Below are positions 37,501 to 48,587 of a stretch of 64,000 bases of DNA, piece by piece. The translations under genes and the position numbers were made by a program. Under the pieces are notes generated by a model. The model saw nothing but the letters and a program-made list of their open reading frames with translations, was not told where the DNA came from and searched no databases. Source of the stretch: Pohlia nutans (taxonomy: Eukaryota > Streptophyta > Bryopsida > Bryales > Mniaceae). The stretch is from NCBI GenBank assembly GCA_022496805.1, contig CM040103.1:3366001-3430000 (forward strand), written 5' to 3'. Each line of letters begins with the position of its first letter. Within the stretch, counting starts at the first letter, position 1.

Positions 37501-39960
37501 ATTCAACTTGCTAAAGGTAGCTCAAGATGGAACTTACAAATCTCGACCAAGTTTACACAGGATTGATGAGCTTCTACAATGTTTATTAGGTTTCTTTTTA
37601 CTCGGGGCATGCTAAAGCTGAAATATACTGGGTGAAGCTGGCAAACTACGAAGAGTGTTCACAGTTGATCTTGCACCACCTGTAGCGTAACCGCTAAGAG
37701 GTACTGAGAGTGGGTGTTCTTGATTTTTTCAGGCTCGCAAGAAACAACTCAAGTTTCAGCGGAGCAAGATTCATGATTGGGGTTTGGTGGCTGCAGAGCA
37801 AATTGACCCTGAAGAATTTGTTATTGAGTATGTCGGGGAAGTAATTCGGAACAGGGTACGCATTCTCTTTTTTTGTCATTGGTTGGTTCCAAGCATTCTC
37901 TTTGCACTCAGGACACTTTGAACGTTTTTTCTGCGCATTTCAAGGTAATATCAAATGTATTGAGTGGTGCACCGAGCACGCCAGATACTGTGGGTGTAAA
38001 ATCGTCGATTGCATTTATTGATGGAAATTATTACTGTGGATTTGATATCTCCTGAAGTTTTGGGAGTTCAAGTCTTCAAGGTGACCGTGGCTCACTCATA
38101 TGGTGTAATGGGTGTAGTTGACTAATTGGAATAGATTAATATGCATCAGTGATGAAAGTGGTGACCATTAAATCCAGGTTTCTATTGTCGCAAGTGGCGA
38201 CTTTTGACCGACTTAAATTGCACTAACGGATTTCTGTTGCTTTTAATGAGAAAGTAAAAGAGGTGCATGAGATTAGTTATCCAGCTGTTAGTTGTTCGTA
38301 AAAATCATGGTGGAAGGCAATGCCTTTCTGACTTCCAGTCTGTAGATATGCTTATTTTTAATCCATAAATGTGGAAAGAAAAGATCACGTATGTTTTGTT
38401 TCTGATTGTTAATCTGTGCAATTATCAGGTCACAGATATTCGAGAAAAGCGATATGAGGCGATTGGTATTGGAAGTAGTTACATGTTCCGCGTTGATGAC
38501 GAGCATACGGTAAACGTCATTATTCTTGTACCTTACCTTGTTTGTATTTCATTTTAAGTTATACAAGACTATGTCACGAACCCTCTTTACCCTGCAATAC
38601 GGTGTACTGCAGCAGGTAGGTGACTATCTCATTCTGTAGTATGCACACCTTTCGTTGTGATTTATTAATGTTCAGTATGTGAAGTAATGCTTGTTGTGAC
38701 ATGCATGCAAAAGATAATCAGTGTTTTACAGACATCAAGTTCAGTTTATACTTGATTCCTTTCAGACATGATTGCAAATCTTAGTTGTGCTTGCTTATAT
38801 GTCTCTCAGCTGGATGCAACTCGGCGTGGAGGCCTAGCACGATTTATAAACCATTCTTGTGATGTAAGCATCCACCCTCTTTCACTGTGGCGGTCTTGGC
38901 TGTGTGAGGGGTCAGTTAATTTGAAATTAAATGTGGATAGTAGCTGTTGAAATAGTTGACTGAAAAGTCATCGTGCACAGAAACGTATGTAAATTCCAGT
39001 TTGATATAATTACAATCTACACCTATTGTTAGAAACATCACTAAAATAGATGGTGTTGAAGAATCATAGGACTGGCTTTTCTTTGGTTCTCATTATTGGA
39101 AGGGCATGTGTGTTTAAGTACCAGAGTGGGTCCCTGCTCTGCCCTTCTTTTCGAAGTTTGTAGAGTTTGAAGTACACCTATAATTCTCTCGGGAAAGCCT
39201 GAATATGCACATATTGACTTCTATACGTAGTGCACTGCCTAATGAAGTCTGATAAACTTGATAGTAGGCCATACTCAAGAACTAATAAGATCCCTATTTC
39301 GACAAGTTTTACTATTCCCCAAGAATAACTACCCACCTTACGCATAACTGGAACTTATAGCCGATGATTTAGTAGTGTCAACAAAAAGGAAGCTATTAAA
39401 TGATTTTATATCGTCAAGGGGCTGTATTCTTGATAAGGGTAACCCTCGATTTGGTCACGCCAATAAGTTTTCGGTGCCGGCAATGTGGACTTTTGTCGGT
39501 TTCCCAGTACTTTATTTTATCATCTTGTTTGTATGCAGCCAAATTGCTACACGAAGATTATTACTGTTGAAGGTCAAAAGAAGGTTGTGATATATTCCAA
39601 GCAACGAATTATGCCCGGGGAGGAGCTGACGTATGACTACAAGTTTAGTCTTGAAGAAGTGAAGATACCCTGCTTCTGCGGTGCTGCCAAGTATGTCCTC
39701 ACTTAAGTGGTGTTTGATTCATTATTTTAGAATGCTTGCTAGGTTATTACGTTGACTGCCAATGTAATTGGTTTGTAATTGGGTTCCAATCATGTGATCC
39801 TTTTGGAATTACTGCCCGATCTACATGAATTTGTCTTGATACAGATGCATCTACAATGTGCTTCACACTTGCATCGTAATATGCCCTGGATCCAACTTTT
39901 GCTCATAAGCGTTACTGATATTTCACATTATGTGGCAGATGTCGGGGCTCCATGAATTGA
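31503..39960 (+). CDS. ATXR7: SET1/ATXR7-type histone H3K4 methyltransferase, 11 exons
   Basis: Deduced 1724-aa protein from exons 31503-32240, 32543-32659, 32967-33359, 33480-33653, 33862-33955, 34290-37516, 37733-37855, 38429-38509, 38810-38863, 39539-39690 and 39939-39960. All introns are GT-AG and phases agree. Two GYF-like modules ([15 protein letters not shown], about residue 179; [20 protein letters not shown], about 252) precede a long lysine/glutamate-rich region with six 39-residue repeats (653-886), a pre-SET segment [15 protein letters not shown] (about 1487) and a C-terminal SET domain: [47 protein letters not shown], with post-SET CFCGAAKCRGSMN. SET1/ATXR7 enzymes transfer methyl groups from S-adenosylmethionine to H3K4 in a COMPASS-like nuclear complex; catalytic residues (NHSC, YDY, post-SET cysteines) are all present. 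The ATG (MATEDPSV) follows a likely 5' UTR intron. The large repeat exon is far longer than the usual linker. Confidence 0.95.
34730..35431 (+). repeat. Coding minisatellite, 6 x 117 bp
   Basis: Six consecutive 39-codon units of the form [20 protein letters not shown] then [19 protein letters not shown] lie within exon 6 of the ATXR7-like gene. Unit length is constant and divisible by three, so the frame holds. Units 3-6 are most alike (QGVEKPE), units 1-2 carry QVVEKP. Shorter KPEKxxKQ-type motifs extend on both sides, suggesting an older repeat base. Heptad-like charged pattern, probably extended helix or disordered. Confidence 0.95.
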
Positions 39961-40019
39961 GGAGCATGTAGAGAATACTCGAGACTGTCATTTCTGCCGA
40001 TTAGAACATATCTTACAAG

Positions 40020-40212
40020 GTATGTGATCAGAAATTAGTATGATTGCATTCAGTGCATCTTCTAGGAGTTTTCAGGAGTTGTTTTCAGTTCCTACCGTTT
40101 CAATCAAACCAAGTTGACTTTTAGATTTACAGCCCATTGATAACTCTTATTTAGAGTGTCGTCTGCTTTTTCAACGCCATTCACTATTTAATCGCCTTGT
40201 TTTCTCTTGCAG
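40020..40212 (+). other. Probable 3' UTR intron of the ATXR7-like gene
   Basis: Donor CTTACAAG/GTATGTGA at 40019-40020 and acceptor TTTCTCTTGCAG ending at 40212 match plant splice consensus. The stop codon is at 39960, so the exon junction would lie 59 bases downstream, just past the 50-55 base limit associated with nonsense-mediated decay. Splicing is predicted, not shown. Confidence 0.5.
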
Positions 40213-41176
40213 ATTCCATTTCAGCTGCTCGAAGGGCATCTATTTCACAATTTGGAGATCGTAGTGCAAAGGCTGTTGGAGGCTGAGCTTGCTCAAATCA
40301 CTCATGATTTGTGAGTTACTCATGTATAATAGAGCTCAGAATAATAGAGCTGCGCTGGTCTTCTGAAGTCTACCGTAATAATGTAATGTCTTCAATTTTT
40401 CTTCCATTGGCGTTGGCTGTTCATGCTTTCAGTGATAACCAAGTTGTCCTGAAATTTTCATGATGCGACTCTAAGGACAGAAGCAGCAGGAGCTGCCAGA
40501 AGACACATAGGTCCGTGTGCTTGCATTTTGCTGCACAACGATTATCGTTCAAGACATTAGAGAGTTTTCTGTTGGCTCTACCCAAAGCAAATGAGGTCTG
40601 CTATGGGATTTAAGGCTTCCTATGCAGCTGCAAGTCTTGTCTAGGTCAGTGGCTTTAAGTCTGTTTTTGCGAGACGAGAATACAGTTGAAAGTTAGGAAA
40701 AGGATCTGTAGCAAATCTTCAATAAAGAACCTTCTCTTGATTTTCTTTTACGCATCCAAACTTACCGGCTGGGATTTAGCTTGTTATCATGATCGTTTTA
40801 GTACGATCATTCCGAGCGGACCAAGCCCACCTGGAATGGTCAATACATCTCTCTAAACCCTAAACCCTAATCCTCTGTATCTTGGGCATCATTAGCAAAC
40901 CACACCAACTAAGTTAGTCAGAGCATTCAGTGTACCACTGACACTAATCATACTTTTTCAATGGCAGGTTTATGATGTAGGTAGAGGATAATAAGTCGGT
41001 CGTCAACGTCGTGTTTTCTGTGGGTGAGGCTCTCCCTCGTCTGTTCGAAGTCTATATTTCGTGTATTATAATATCAATTTAAGGTAGGAGCACCTTACTC
41101 TGACGTGGCTCTTGTTCGACACGGTCAGCTGTTCTTTATTCTACTACAAATGGTCTTTATTCTAGTCTTTATTCTA
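40213..41176 (+). other. 3' UTR end and spacer, with polyA signal and telobox
   Basis: AATAAA at 40721-40726 is a candidate polyadenylation signal for the ATXR7-like transcript. A double telobox AAACCCTAAACCCTAA lies at 40855-40870. No coding frame recognised. Confidence 0.5.
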
Positions 41177-41422
41177 ACAATTTGTTACATTTACTAGATC
41201 ATAATGCCAAAAACCACATTGCCAAAGGGAAAGATCACATTGTCAAAGCCATAACTTAGACCATGTAGCCAAAGTCCTAGCCACGTTGCCGAAGCCAAAG
41301 ACCATGTTGTTGAAGTTCATGGTCATTGATTATGGCATTGAGATCTTTGATCATGGCAACATGGTCTTTAGCTTCGGTAATGTTGTTTTTGGCATTATGA
41401 TCTAGTAAATGTAACAAATTGT
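41177..41422. mobile_element. Fold-back MITE, 246 bp
   Basis: Arms 41177-41214 and 41385-41422 are near-perfect inverted repeats starting ACAATTTGTTACATTTACTA. The loop carries repeated CCATGTTGCC/ACATTGCCAAAG motifs in both orientations, so most of the element can pair with itself. Class unassigned. Confidence 0.75.
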
Positions 41423-41729
41423 ATTCCATAGAATGAAACTTCTTTGTGTAAACCAATCATTGCATCCCAAGTGTCTGCATGTATTCATGTTCAAGAATGA
41501 TTGGTTCAAGTACATCTCCATGCTATTTGAAGCCTTGATAACAGCATCATACCATGCATGGGTATGGTGGAGATCATCATCCAATTCATGTATTTGTGAC
41601 TAATCTGCGTAACAGAGTATGAATTAGTGAATAAATTTTATTTTGCGATTATCAAAGACATCAACAGCTGGATGGTCGTCTGGTCATGGGCCCTTCACCC
41701 ACGGTAATAGGTCCTGACCACGGACATGG

Positions 41730-41803
41730 GCTTTGTTAGCTCAGTTGGTTAGAGCGTCGTGCTAATAACGCGAAGGTCACAGGTTCGAAACCTGTACAGA
41801 GCA
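41730..41803 (+). tRNA. tRNA-Ile (anticodon AAT)
   Basis: 74 bases with a full cloverleaf: acceptor stem GCTTTGT/ACAGAGC (one G-T pair), D arm GCTCAGTTGGTTAGAGC, anticodon arm TCGTG-CTAATAA-CGCGA with anticodon AAT, T arm ACAGG-TTCGAAA-CCTGT and discriminator A. The internal promoter boxes are intact (A box TTAGCTCAGTTGG, B box GGTTCGAAACC). Five T residues at 41823-41827 are the likely RNA polymerase III terminator. No intron. Confidence 0.95.
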
Positions 41804-41827
41804 ACCTCATTGCAATCGGGCCTTTTT

Positions 41828-42989
41828 GATACGAACGGTACAACATCTGAAGTGGCCGTCCGTAGAAGTCCCCTATAGAGGAGAGACGGCCCGAATTTGG
41901 TTCCTCGAAGTTCCTGAAAACTTGCTTTTTAGTGATATACTTCACTTATAGAACTTGGTCCTAATGCTTGTAATGGTGAAACATGTGCTGTTAGAAATCT
42001 CTTAATTAACCACAAAAAATACCACTTTTCAATTGCTTTGTATAGATGGAGTAGAATACAAGTCTATAAGTTTGTCATATCGGATGACTCGTTCCAGACC
42101 TCAAGTGGTCTGGGACCACTTGAAGCCCCCATTTATAAGAATTCATCACTAGGTAACCATCTTTGTCGGATACCTTTTGCATGCAAAATATCGATGAATA
42201 GTTTCTATGATCGGGGTTCTTGGCTCGAGGAAACACGGGAAATTCAAAACAAGTCTAAGGTGAGTCTAAGGGTTCTTTCCACTTTGATACATTCTTTTTG
42301 ATTAACTCTACTAAATGAACAAACTCTGGGTAAACATAGTTATTCCATTTTTACAATATTATAAGTCCGACCATGCACAACATATTAGAAAGCTGAACAT
42401 CTTTAAAACCAGTGTTGTGGAAGTTGACAGTTCGCCTCTTACCATGTTGTAACAATGCATTTGTGAGCTTGTTATGTGAGCTTGTCCATTTCCTGTTCAT
42501 GTAATAACATAAAAGAAATATGAGATATGATTCGGATTCAATCAATATGCTTGAGAACAATGTGCACAAGTGCTACTTTGGCTTGCTCACAACCATCAAT
42601 TTAGGAACTATTAGAGTTATTCAAAAAGAATCGCAACTAACCCTTGAGGGTGCATTATATTAAACATGTATGAGTATACGTGAGTGCTACAAATGAGGTA
42701 TTAATTTGAACATTGCCATACTACGTATACATTGAATAAACACATTTAGAACTGAGAACATTGATGTATCCTTACATTAAACACATATTTAAGACAATAT
42801 ATTCGTATACAAAGGTTTTTAAACATATATATCCTCAAATGCAAGGGTTTTTTAAAAGGGGTCATGAACGCACGTGACTCTGTAACATAATGTAGAGTGC
42901 ACCCCTCGGAATCTAACTTTAGTCTCTTACTGCTATAATTGTATTTCCCTTGTGAACTATACTTGGGTGGAATAGTATCTTGTTATAGA
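41828..42989. other. Intergenic, no gene seen
   Basis: A stretch around 42258-42310 (AAGGTGAGT, TTTCCACTTTGA, TTAACTCTA) resembles 4910-4965, indicating another dispersed repeat. No gene recognised. Confidence 0.45.
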
Positions 42990-43205
42990 TTGTTTCTTTG
43001 TGGGCCATGGGCTTGGAGTTTTGGTAGAAGGTGTAGGAGCCCTAGCGAGGTATAGAGAGTAATGATAGGGCCTTGTTTTAGATTGTCTTCCAACGCATCG
43101 CAGACTAGTTTTTAGTTTATTTTTATTTCAATATGAGTTCAAGAGGCTAGAATTCAATATGGATTTGTCAAATCTTTCCTCTTTGGATTGTTAACTCTAT
43201 TGTCA
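42990..43205 (+). repeat. Dispersed repeat, inverted copy of 7560-7770
   Basis: Matches the reverse complement of 7560-7770 over about 200 bp, including GGGCCATGGGCTTGGAG and TTTAGATTGTCT. No termini recognised. Confidence 0.65.
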
Positions 43206-43513
43206 AGAACTATTATTGAAGTGAGTGACATTATGGTAAAACTAACTATTTCCAATCGTCTACCCAATTCTGGCACATTTCAAATCTCATGAAATCATGA
43301 AGAATTAATAGATATTCATGACAAGGATGTAAACCTTTTGAACGTGAAAATCCTTTGAAAATTCATAACTTATTCATAGAGTGTCCAAATAATATGTTAT
43401 AAAGTGCATTGGAATCCTCTTTTTTCTATGGTCATAGTCCAATAGAAAGTAATTAGGTTTATCAATAGAAAATATGTGCATTATTTTATGGGACAGAAAT
43501 AGGCAGTTCTACG

Positions 43514-44054
43514 TCAACTCCTAAATGACAGGCCAAACATTTTCTAGTGGTAGCCCAAACAACAGTGACTGCCCATGGTAAGGAAATGTCATTTTTCAGG
43601 TTTTTGATTTTTTGTCGAAATTGGGGGGTTAAAGATTATGGTCTAGTGTTGTTTGATGCATTCCACTTGCAATATTGAGGTTTACGAAAGAATTTTTCAA
43701 AGACAAAAACCTCAATATTGTCCTAGTATTATAAAATCTACTATTTTGGAAAAGTGATGATGTTCTTTCTTTTGAAAATTTCACCGTCGACCATTTTAAG
43801 ATAGGATTTCTATTTTAAACCGATCATACCAAATTTCAATTTTTTTTCCAATTTTAGTAAATATTCAATGAAAAATGCTTTTAAATTCATTAAATGAGTC
43901 TATTTTTTTTGGGAAAGTTTGACCGTATAGATAATTACTAAACGTCATGCTTCTCATTATCTATTTTGAACCAAAACCTCATCAAAGTTGTAGAGGTAAC
44001 ATTGTATAGCACATCTAGATTTTGTCCTTAGCTCCTCTGTCACTTAGGGGTTAA
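43514..44054 (-). mobile_element. TTAA MITE family C, reversed copy
   Basis: Left border TCAA-CTCCTAAATGACAGG (TTAA mutated), right border CACTTAGGGG-TTAA. The interior is the reverse of 15533-16060 (CAACAGTGACTGCCCATGG, GGAAATGTCATTTTTCAG). Confidence 0.7.
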
Positions 44055-44580
44055 GTGACCAAAAGTTAGGTTAAGCCTAAGTGACTAAAAGACCATTTTA
44101 TGGACAATACCCTTCTTTTACGGGTTGCCCGGGATGAAGATTTTATTTTTATAAAAAAATAAAAATAAAATTCAAATCGGAAATCAATCCGAGTTAAAAT
44201 CTAGCGAGGAGAAATTTTCAAAGACGAAGACCTCAACATTGTACTATTGTTATAAAATTACTATTTTGGAAAATAAACTTGTTCTTTGCCTTAGAAAAAT
44301 TGTTTTTTTGAGTTTTAGAATAGAATGTCTAGTTTTAACCAATCACACCAAATTTCAAATTTCTATAATTAAAATTTGTAATTTTGATAACTTTTTGTTC
44401 ATTAAATGCTTGTAAATTCATTACATGAAAGCCCAAAAATATTTTTTGAAATTTAACCATACCGATAATTTTAAAACATCATGTTTTTTCATTTCTCTAT
44501 TGGCCTAAACTTCATTGAAGATAAAGAGATCACATATTATACATTTTGTCCAATACCCCTATGACATTCAGGGGTTTAGG
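44055..44580 (-). mobile_element. Second, diverged family-C relative adjoining the first
   Basis: Shares the order ...CTCAACATTGTACTATTGTTATAAAAT..., TTAACCAATCACACCAAATTTCA, TTCATTAAATG with its left neighbour and ends CATTCAGGGG-TTTA. It starts at the TTAA shared with the neighbour. More eroded than the other copies. Confidence 0.5.
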
Positions 44581-44719
44581 ATTTTGTTCTCCAAGATTCT
44601 TGAACTCAAGATGTAAGAGGATGCATGTAAAGGAAAGATGTCAGAAAATTGGAGCTTCTCAAACACCTGAACACAATTTGTTTGAAATTTGGCTTTAAAA
44701 AATTTATATGAAAAATTCT

Positions 44720-44930
44720 TTAAAAAAACAGCGATTTTTGTTTTTCTACAATCCCTTACGTTGTAAAGAAACAATTATTTAATTTATTTAATTTATTTTG
44801 ATTTTTATCTTTTAGTTTATCCTTATCTTTATCTTTTATTTTATTTTTATTTTATCTTCCTCTTGTCTTCTTTCTTCTTTTTCTTCTATTCTTCCTCTTG
44901 CCTTCCTTTTTTTTCCTTCACCTTGCCATT
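44720..44930 (+). repeat. Single arm of the fold-back element found at 49 kb
   Basis: TTGTTTTTCTACAAT, TTGTAAAGAAACAATTATTTAA and the TTTATCTTTATCTTTTATTT, TTCTTCTATTCTTCCTCTTG series correspond to one arm of 49047-49978. The opposite arm is missing. Confidence 0.65.
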
Positions 44931-45496
44931 TCTGGAGTTTAAACGTTAAAATTAAAAAAAAAAATTCTGCTTCTCACATGCGTACACCGTCATTTTGAAA
45001 GACAAGAAGCTGCCGCTTGCTTTGTTCAATGACCATCAAAAGGTCCTTCACTTAGGTCTCTACTAAATCGAGCCTGATCTTTGCTCTACAATTCAACTCA
45101 GTGACATTGTGCGGGTTGCCGAAGTGGCCCTCTGTGCACAATTTGGCAGCCAAAGAAGGTGCACTTTCTAGCTAGAAACAGAGTCCATTGAGGATAGTTC
45201 ATTATTATCAGACCGATCCAATTGCAAGGGGATTCCAATGCACCAATGTATGCCTTCTTCGGATACTAAAAGCACTTTTGTGTGGAAGTGCTCTACAGTG
45301 AAATTGCTGAAGTGGGCCTCCGTGCACAATTTGGCAGCAAAAGAAGGTGCACTTGCTGGATACGGAGTGCTTTGAGGACACTTTTGGACCGAAGAAGCAA
45401 CGTCGCTGATCTAAGTTGGCTGTCGAAGATTTTGCTGCTCTTATGGAGAAAGTTGAGAAAGTTCCAGGTATAATTAGCATTTGTCTTTTCCTCTCT

Positions 45497-45720
45497 CTAA
45501 CCCCTAAGCGTCCACTGAATTTTCTGTAGTGTAGGAAAATTTGATCATCTGTTTCTGTGAAAATGACTTCAGTTCGATATGTTGATCTTGTAGTGTAGAA
45601 TGAGAGCTATAAAATGATGTATTGCAATTGGAAAACCAAGGTAAAATGAGAAAACGCCGTGGTTGCAAAGTTCAGTGATGTAGATGGCCATATTGAGCGT
45701 TTTAGACGCTTAGGGGTTAA
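45497..45720. mobile_element. TTAA-type MITE, 224 bp (family G)
   Basis: CTAA-CCCCTAAGCGTC at the left and GACGCTTAGGGG-TTAA at the right, a 12-bp perfect inverted repeat with one mutated TTAA. Non-coding. Confidence 0.75.
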
Positions 45721-45894
45721 GGCAACCACACTTAGAAGTAACATTGAGGATGATTCATTATTATTAGATTGAGCCAGTTGCAAGGGAATTCCACTGCACC
45801 AAAGTATGCCTTCTTGAGATATTGTATGCAAAAGTTATGAGGTTTCAAAGCTTTATAGGGAGGTTACCTAAAATTGACAGGGTAACCACACTTA

Positions 45895-46030
45895 GGGCCT
45901 CTGTACTTTAGAGGCGAGAAGCCGTGAGGAGAGACATTTCTGCCAATGAGAAATTGATCAAGATTCTCAGTTTCTAGGCCTTCCATTCGCTAAAATTTCT
46001 CTCCTCTTGTCTCTAGAGTAAAGAGGCCCT
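45895..46030. mobile_element. Tourist-like MITE, 136 bp, TTA duplication
   Basis: GGGCCTCTGTACTTTAGAG at the left and the complement of GGGCCTCTTTACTCTAGAG at the right, flanked by TTA at 45892-45894 and 46031-46033. The TTA target and GGGCC ends fit PIF/Harbinger-derived Tourist elements. Confidence 0.8.
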
Positions 46031-46549
46031 TAGAAGCAACACTTCAAGCATTGAGAATAATTCATTATTTTCACACTCAGGGGATTCCAAGTATGCCTTC
46101 TTTGGATACTGTATGCAAAAGTTATGAGCTTTCAAACTTTTATTGATAGATAACCTAAAATTGACAAGACTTCTGATGTTAAGATGGTGTGTATTCTCAA
46201 AATCAATATTTACACACCTTACATGATTTTAGGGTGTTGCAATTAGCTACCTCTAAAGTGCCTCCCAGTTTCTTAACCCCTACAGGACCAAGAAGCCCAA
46301 ATTGGGTCTCATATTTTTTAATAGTTTTGAGTAGGTCCTATGTGGACTTCTTTTTGTTCTAACTCATATATTTTCTCACCAACACATGCAATGTTCTCCA
46401 CGGATTCCAGTGATGTTAAATTTGGTACCATCTGAATCACATTTTTTTACGATATGATCAATTGGATTTGACATTTGGAAACCATTAATCCTTGGTTAAG
46501 GCTGGTTTTGGAGATTCGGACTAGAAACTGTGTGAATGCAGAGGAATAA

Positions 46550-47022
46550 GAGAATGGTGACGGCAAGCCATTTGTAGATGGTAATGACGATCGTACCAGT
46601 AGACACTGTCTGTTTGACAATGGTCAGAGCAAGTGTATTTGGGGCGAGTTATTCAAAGTGATAGATTCCTCGGATGTTGTTATACAGGTACTTCATCTTC
46701 ACGTCTTGCGATTCATTTCGCAGTTGTCTTCATTTCCTTCAATTTATAGTCTTTGTTTCTGTATGAATTGCGATCCTCTCATAGTACAGAAGGTGCAGCA
46801 GTGTAAGGAGCTCTATTATCAGTATCTCCACTGATGTTTATGAAGCGAAGTGTTGATGTTGCTAATGATGACTGTGTGACATCTCAGGTACTGGATGCCA
46901 GGGATCTGATGGGCACAAGGTGTAGACACTTTGAGAAGGATTTTGCTAGAAAATTGCAAGCACAAGCATCTCATTTTGCTACTGAACAAGGTTTGAAGCA
47001 CACGTTTCTCTGTAAATTCTGG
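46550..47022 (+). pseudogene. NUG2: Fragment of nuclear/nucleolar GTPase 2 (NUG2/NOG2)
   Basis: Exon 46550-46687 encodes [25 protein letters not shown]; after an intron with GT-AG borders (46688-46887), exon 46888-47022 continues VLDARDLMGTRCRHFEK. The join reproduces the NUG2/NOG2 signature around [20 protein letters not shown] and VLDARDPxGTRC. The family is a circularly permuted nucleolar GTPase needed for 60S pre-ribosome maturation. Only about 70 residues are present. After HFEK the sequence departs from the family, the G-domain motifs downstream (NKCDLVP, P-loop) are absent, and an in-frame TAA lies directly upstream. Retention of the intron points to DNA-level copying rather than retroposition. 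Not a functional GTPase. Confidence 0.8.
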
Positions 47023-47077
47023 TGAGTCTGCATCTCTTTATCCCCTTATAAAAGGACCAAGGATTCATGGTATTAAA

Positions 47078-47449
47078 ATGACAGATTCACTCAATCATAG
47101 TGTGATAAATGTAATTCAAATGATACCAATTTTTTTATTTCCGGTATCAGTGAAGAACACTGCATGTGCTGGTCAAAATACAAATAAATTTAAACAAAAG
47201 AAACTCCACATAGGACTACGCAAAATGACGAGTGGGAGAAGATCTGTACACATTACTACAAGATTAAAAAGACCAACAGCACGGGTATTGGAGCTTCACA
47301 ATGGCTTTAGTTTGACACCATCCACGAGTAGTATGGATCAGGGGGATTTCATTTTTGGCACTGCTGGAGTACTGCCCGTCACCCTCGATGATGAGGGTGA
47401 AGTGAGGAAAGGGATCCTACGTTTCTTTTATGGTGGTAGTTCTACATGA
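47078..47449 (+). other. Open frame of 123 codons downstream of the NUG2 fragment
   Basis: A frame containing RPTARVLELHNGFSLTP and SMDQGDFIFGTAGVLPVTLD. I do not recognise it. An acceptor-like TTTCCGGTATCAG near 47150 and the donor-like CTG/GTGAGT near 47021 suggest that it could be spliced to the NUG2 fragment, giving a chimeric transcript, though the frame after such a join meets an early stop. Could be a second captured gene piece or chance. Confidence 0.35.
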
Positions 47450-48010
47450 TATCATGCAACATATTTTGTATTGGATTTTATGAAGCACGTTATAGTATCA
47501 GCAGCATCTGAAGGAGATATTACCAATGTACTATTTGTATGGGCTTGTAAAACCTTGGATTGTAATTGAACACCTACGTGCCTTCAGGTTTTGGGAAACA
47601 CCTAAATGTTAAATGAAATGATGTTTCTTTAGCTTTTTTGAGCTTCATCTCATTCAAGCATATGTAAGACATTATAATATGAAGATGTCCGTATGGATGA
47701 ACTTTGAATAGAACACCTGGATATTTTTGAGATAAAATTGCGTGAAAAAGTCATGAGCGTGGTGGTTTCTTAGTGGGACGACGCGTCAAATTTATGTGTT
47801 CCATGTTGGGTTCCTGTTGTGTGGGTTTGAGGAATAACGTGATATTTATGACCTGCTGTTGGTAGTAAGTTATCATAGACCAAAAGTTGTCAGCACGAAG
47901 CTAAGTTTCCAAAACACCTTTAGGAGAAAATTCAAATTACAAAAAGTACATGACGAATGAAAAAATATGGATCTGATCTGTACATCGTCCAGAAATGGAC
48001 GCTTAGGCAG

Positions 48011-48587
48011 TTAACCCCTAAACGTCCTCACCTATGTCCAGTTTAGGTAGTTTTGCAAAGATGCATTATAAAATGAAATTAATATGAATATTTAGAACTT
48101 GATGTATGAATAAAAGTTATACATTTTTAATTTTAGATTCTATCTATACGGTTAGATCTATGACTGCTATCACTAATATTTTTTTATAAATTTTGAAACA
48201 TAAAATAAAAAATTATTTTGTAATTCAATTACGAATAAGATATTGACAATGCGTGGATGAAATTTGTTGTGATGGGTTATAATGTAGTACTCTAGATGTA
48301 GTGATTTTTGGAGATTTTTTGGATGCTTGATTTTAAGAGTTTTAATTTTCAAGAACACTTTTAGACCAAAATCTTCAAGATTTTGGATGAAACACTACAA
48401 CACAAAATGAGGCATAATTTTTTCAAAAATTATTTCCTTTTTGATTGGATCACACAATCATGAAGCTAACTTCCCATAAAAAATTCAGTAAAAAAATCAC
48501 ACCACAAAAAGTGCATGACAGATGAGAAAATACGGATGAAATTTGTACATCATGCATAATATGCATGGTTGGGCAGTTAGGGGTTAA
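48011..48587 (+). mobile_element. TTAA-bounded MITE, 577 bp (family A), intact copy 2
   Basis: TTAA-CCCCTAAACGTCCTCACC to GCAGTTAGGGG-TTAA, same length and almost the same sequence as 25954-26530. Just left of it (47930-48010) is the right end of another, diverged relative, with palindrome GTCCAGAAATGGAC at 47987-48000. Confidence 0.85.

Larger units (their letters stand above)
45110..46200 (+). repeat. Local tandem duplications, units about 160-190 bp
   Basis: GTGCACAATTTGGCAGC...AAGAAGGTGCACTT occurs at about 45135 and 45325. A second unit containing GGATTCCA...AGTATGCCTTCTT...TATGCAAAAGTTATGAG begins at about 45195, 45724 and 46034. Two younger elements (45497-45720 and 45895-46030) are inserted between units. 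No persistent reading frame. Confidence 0.7.
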
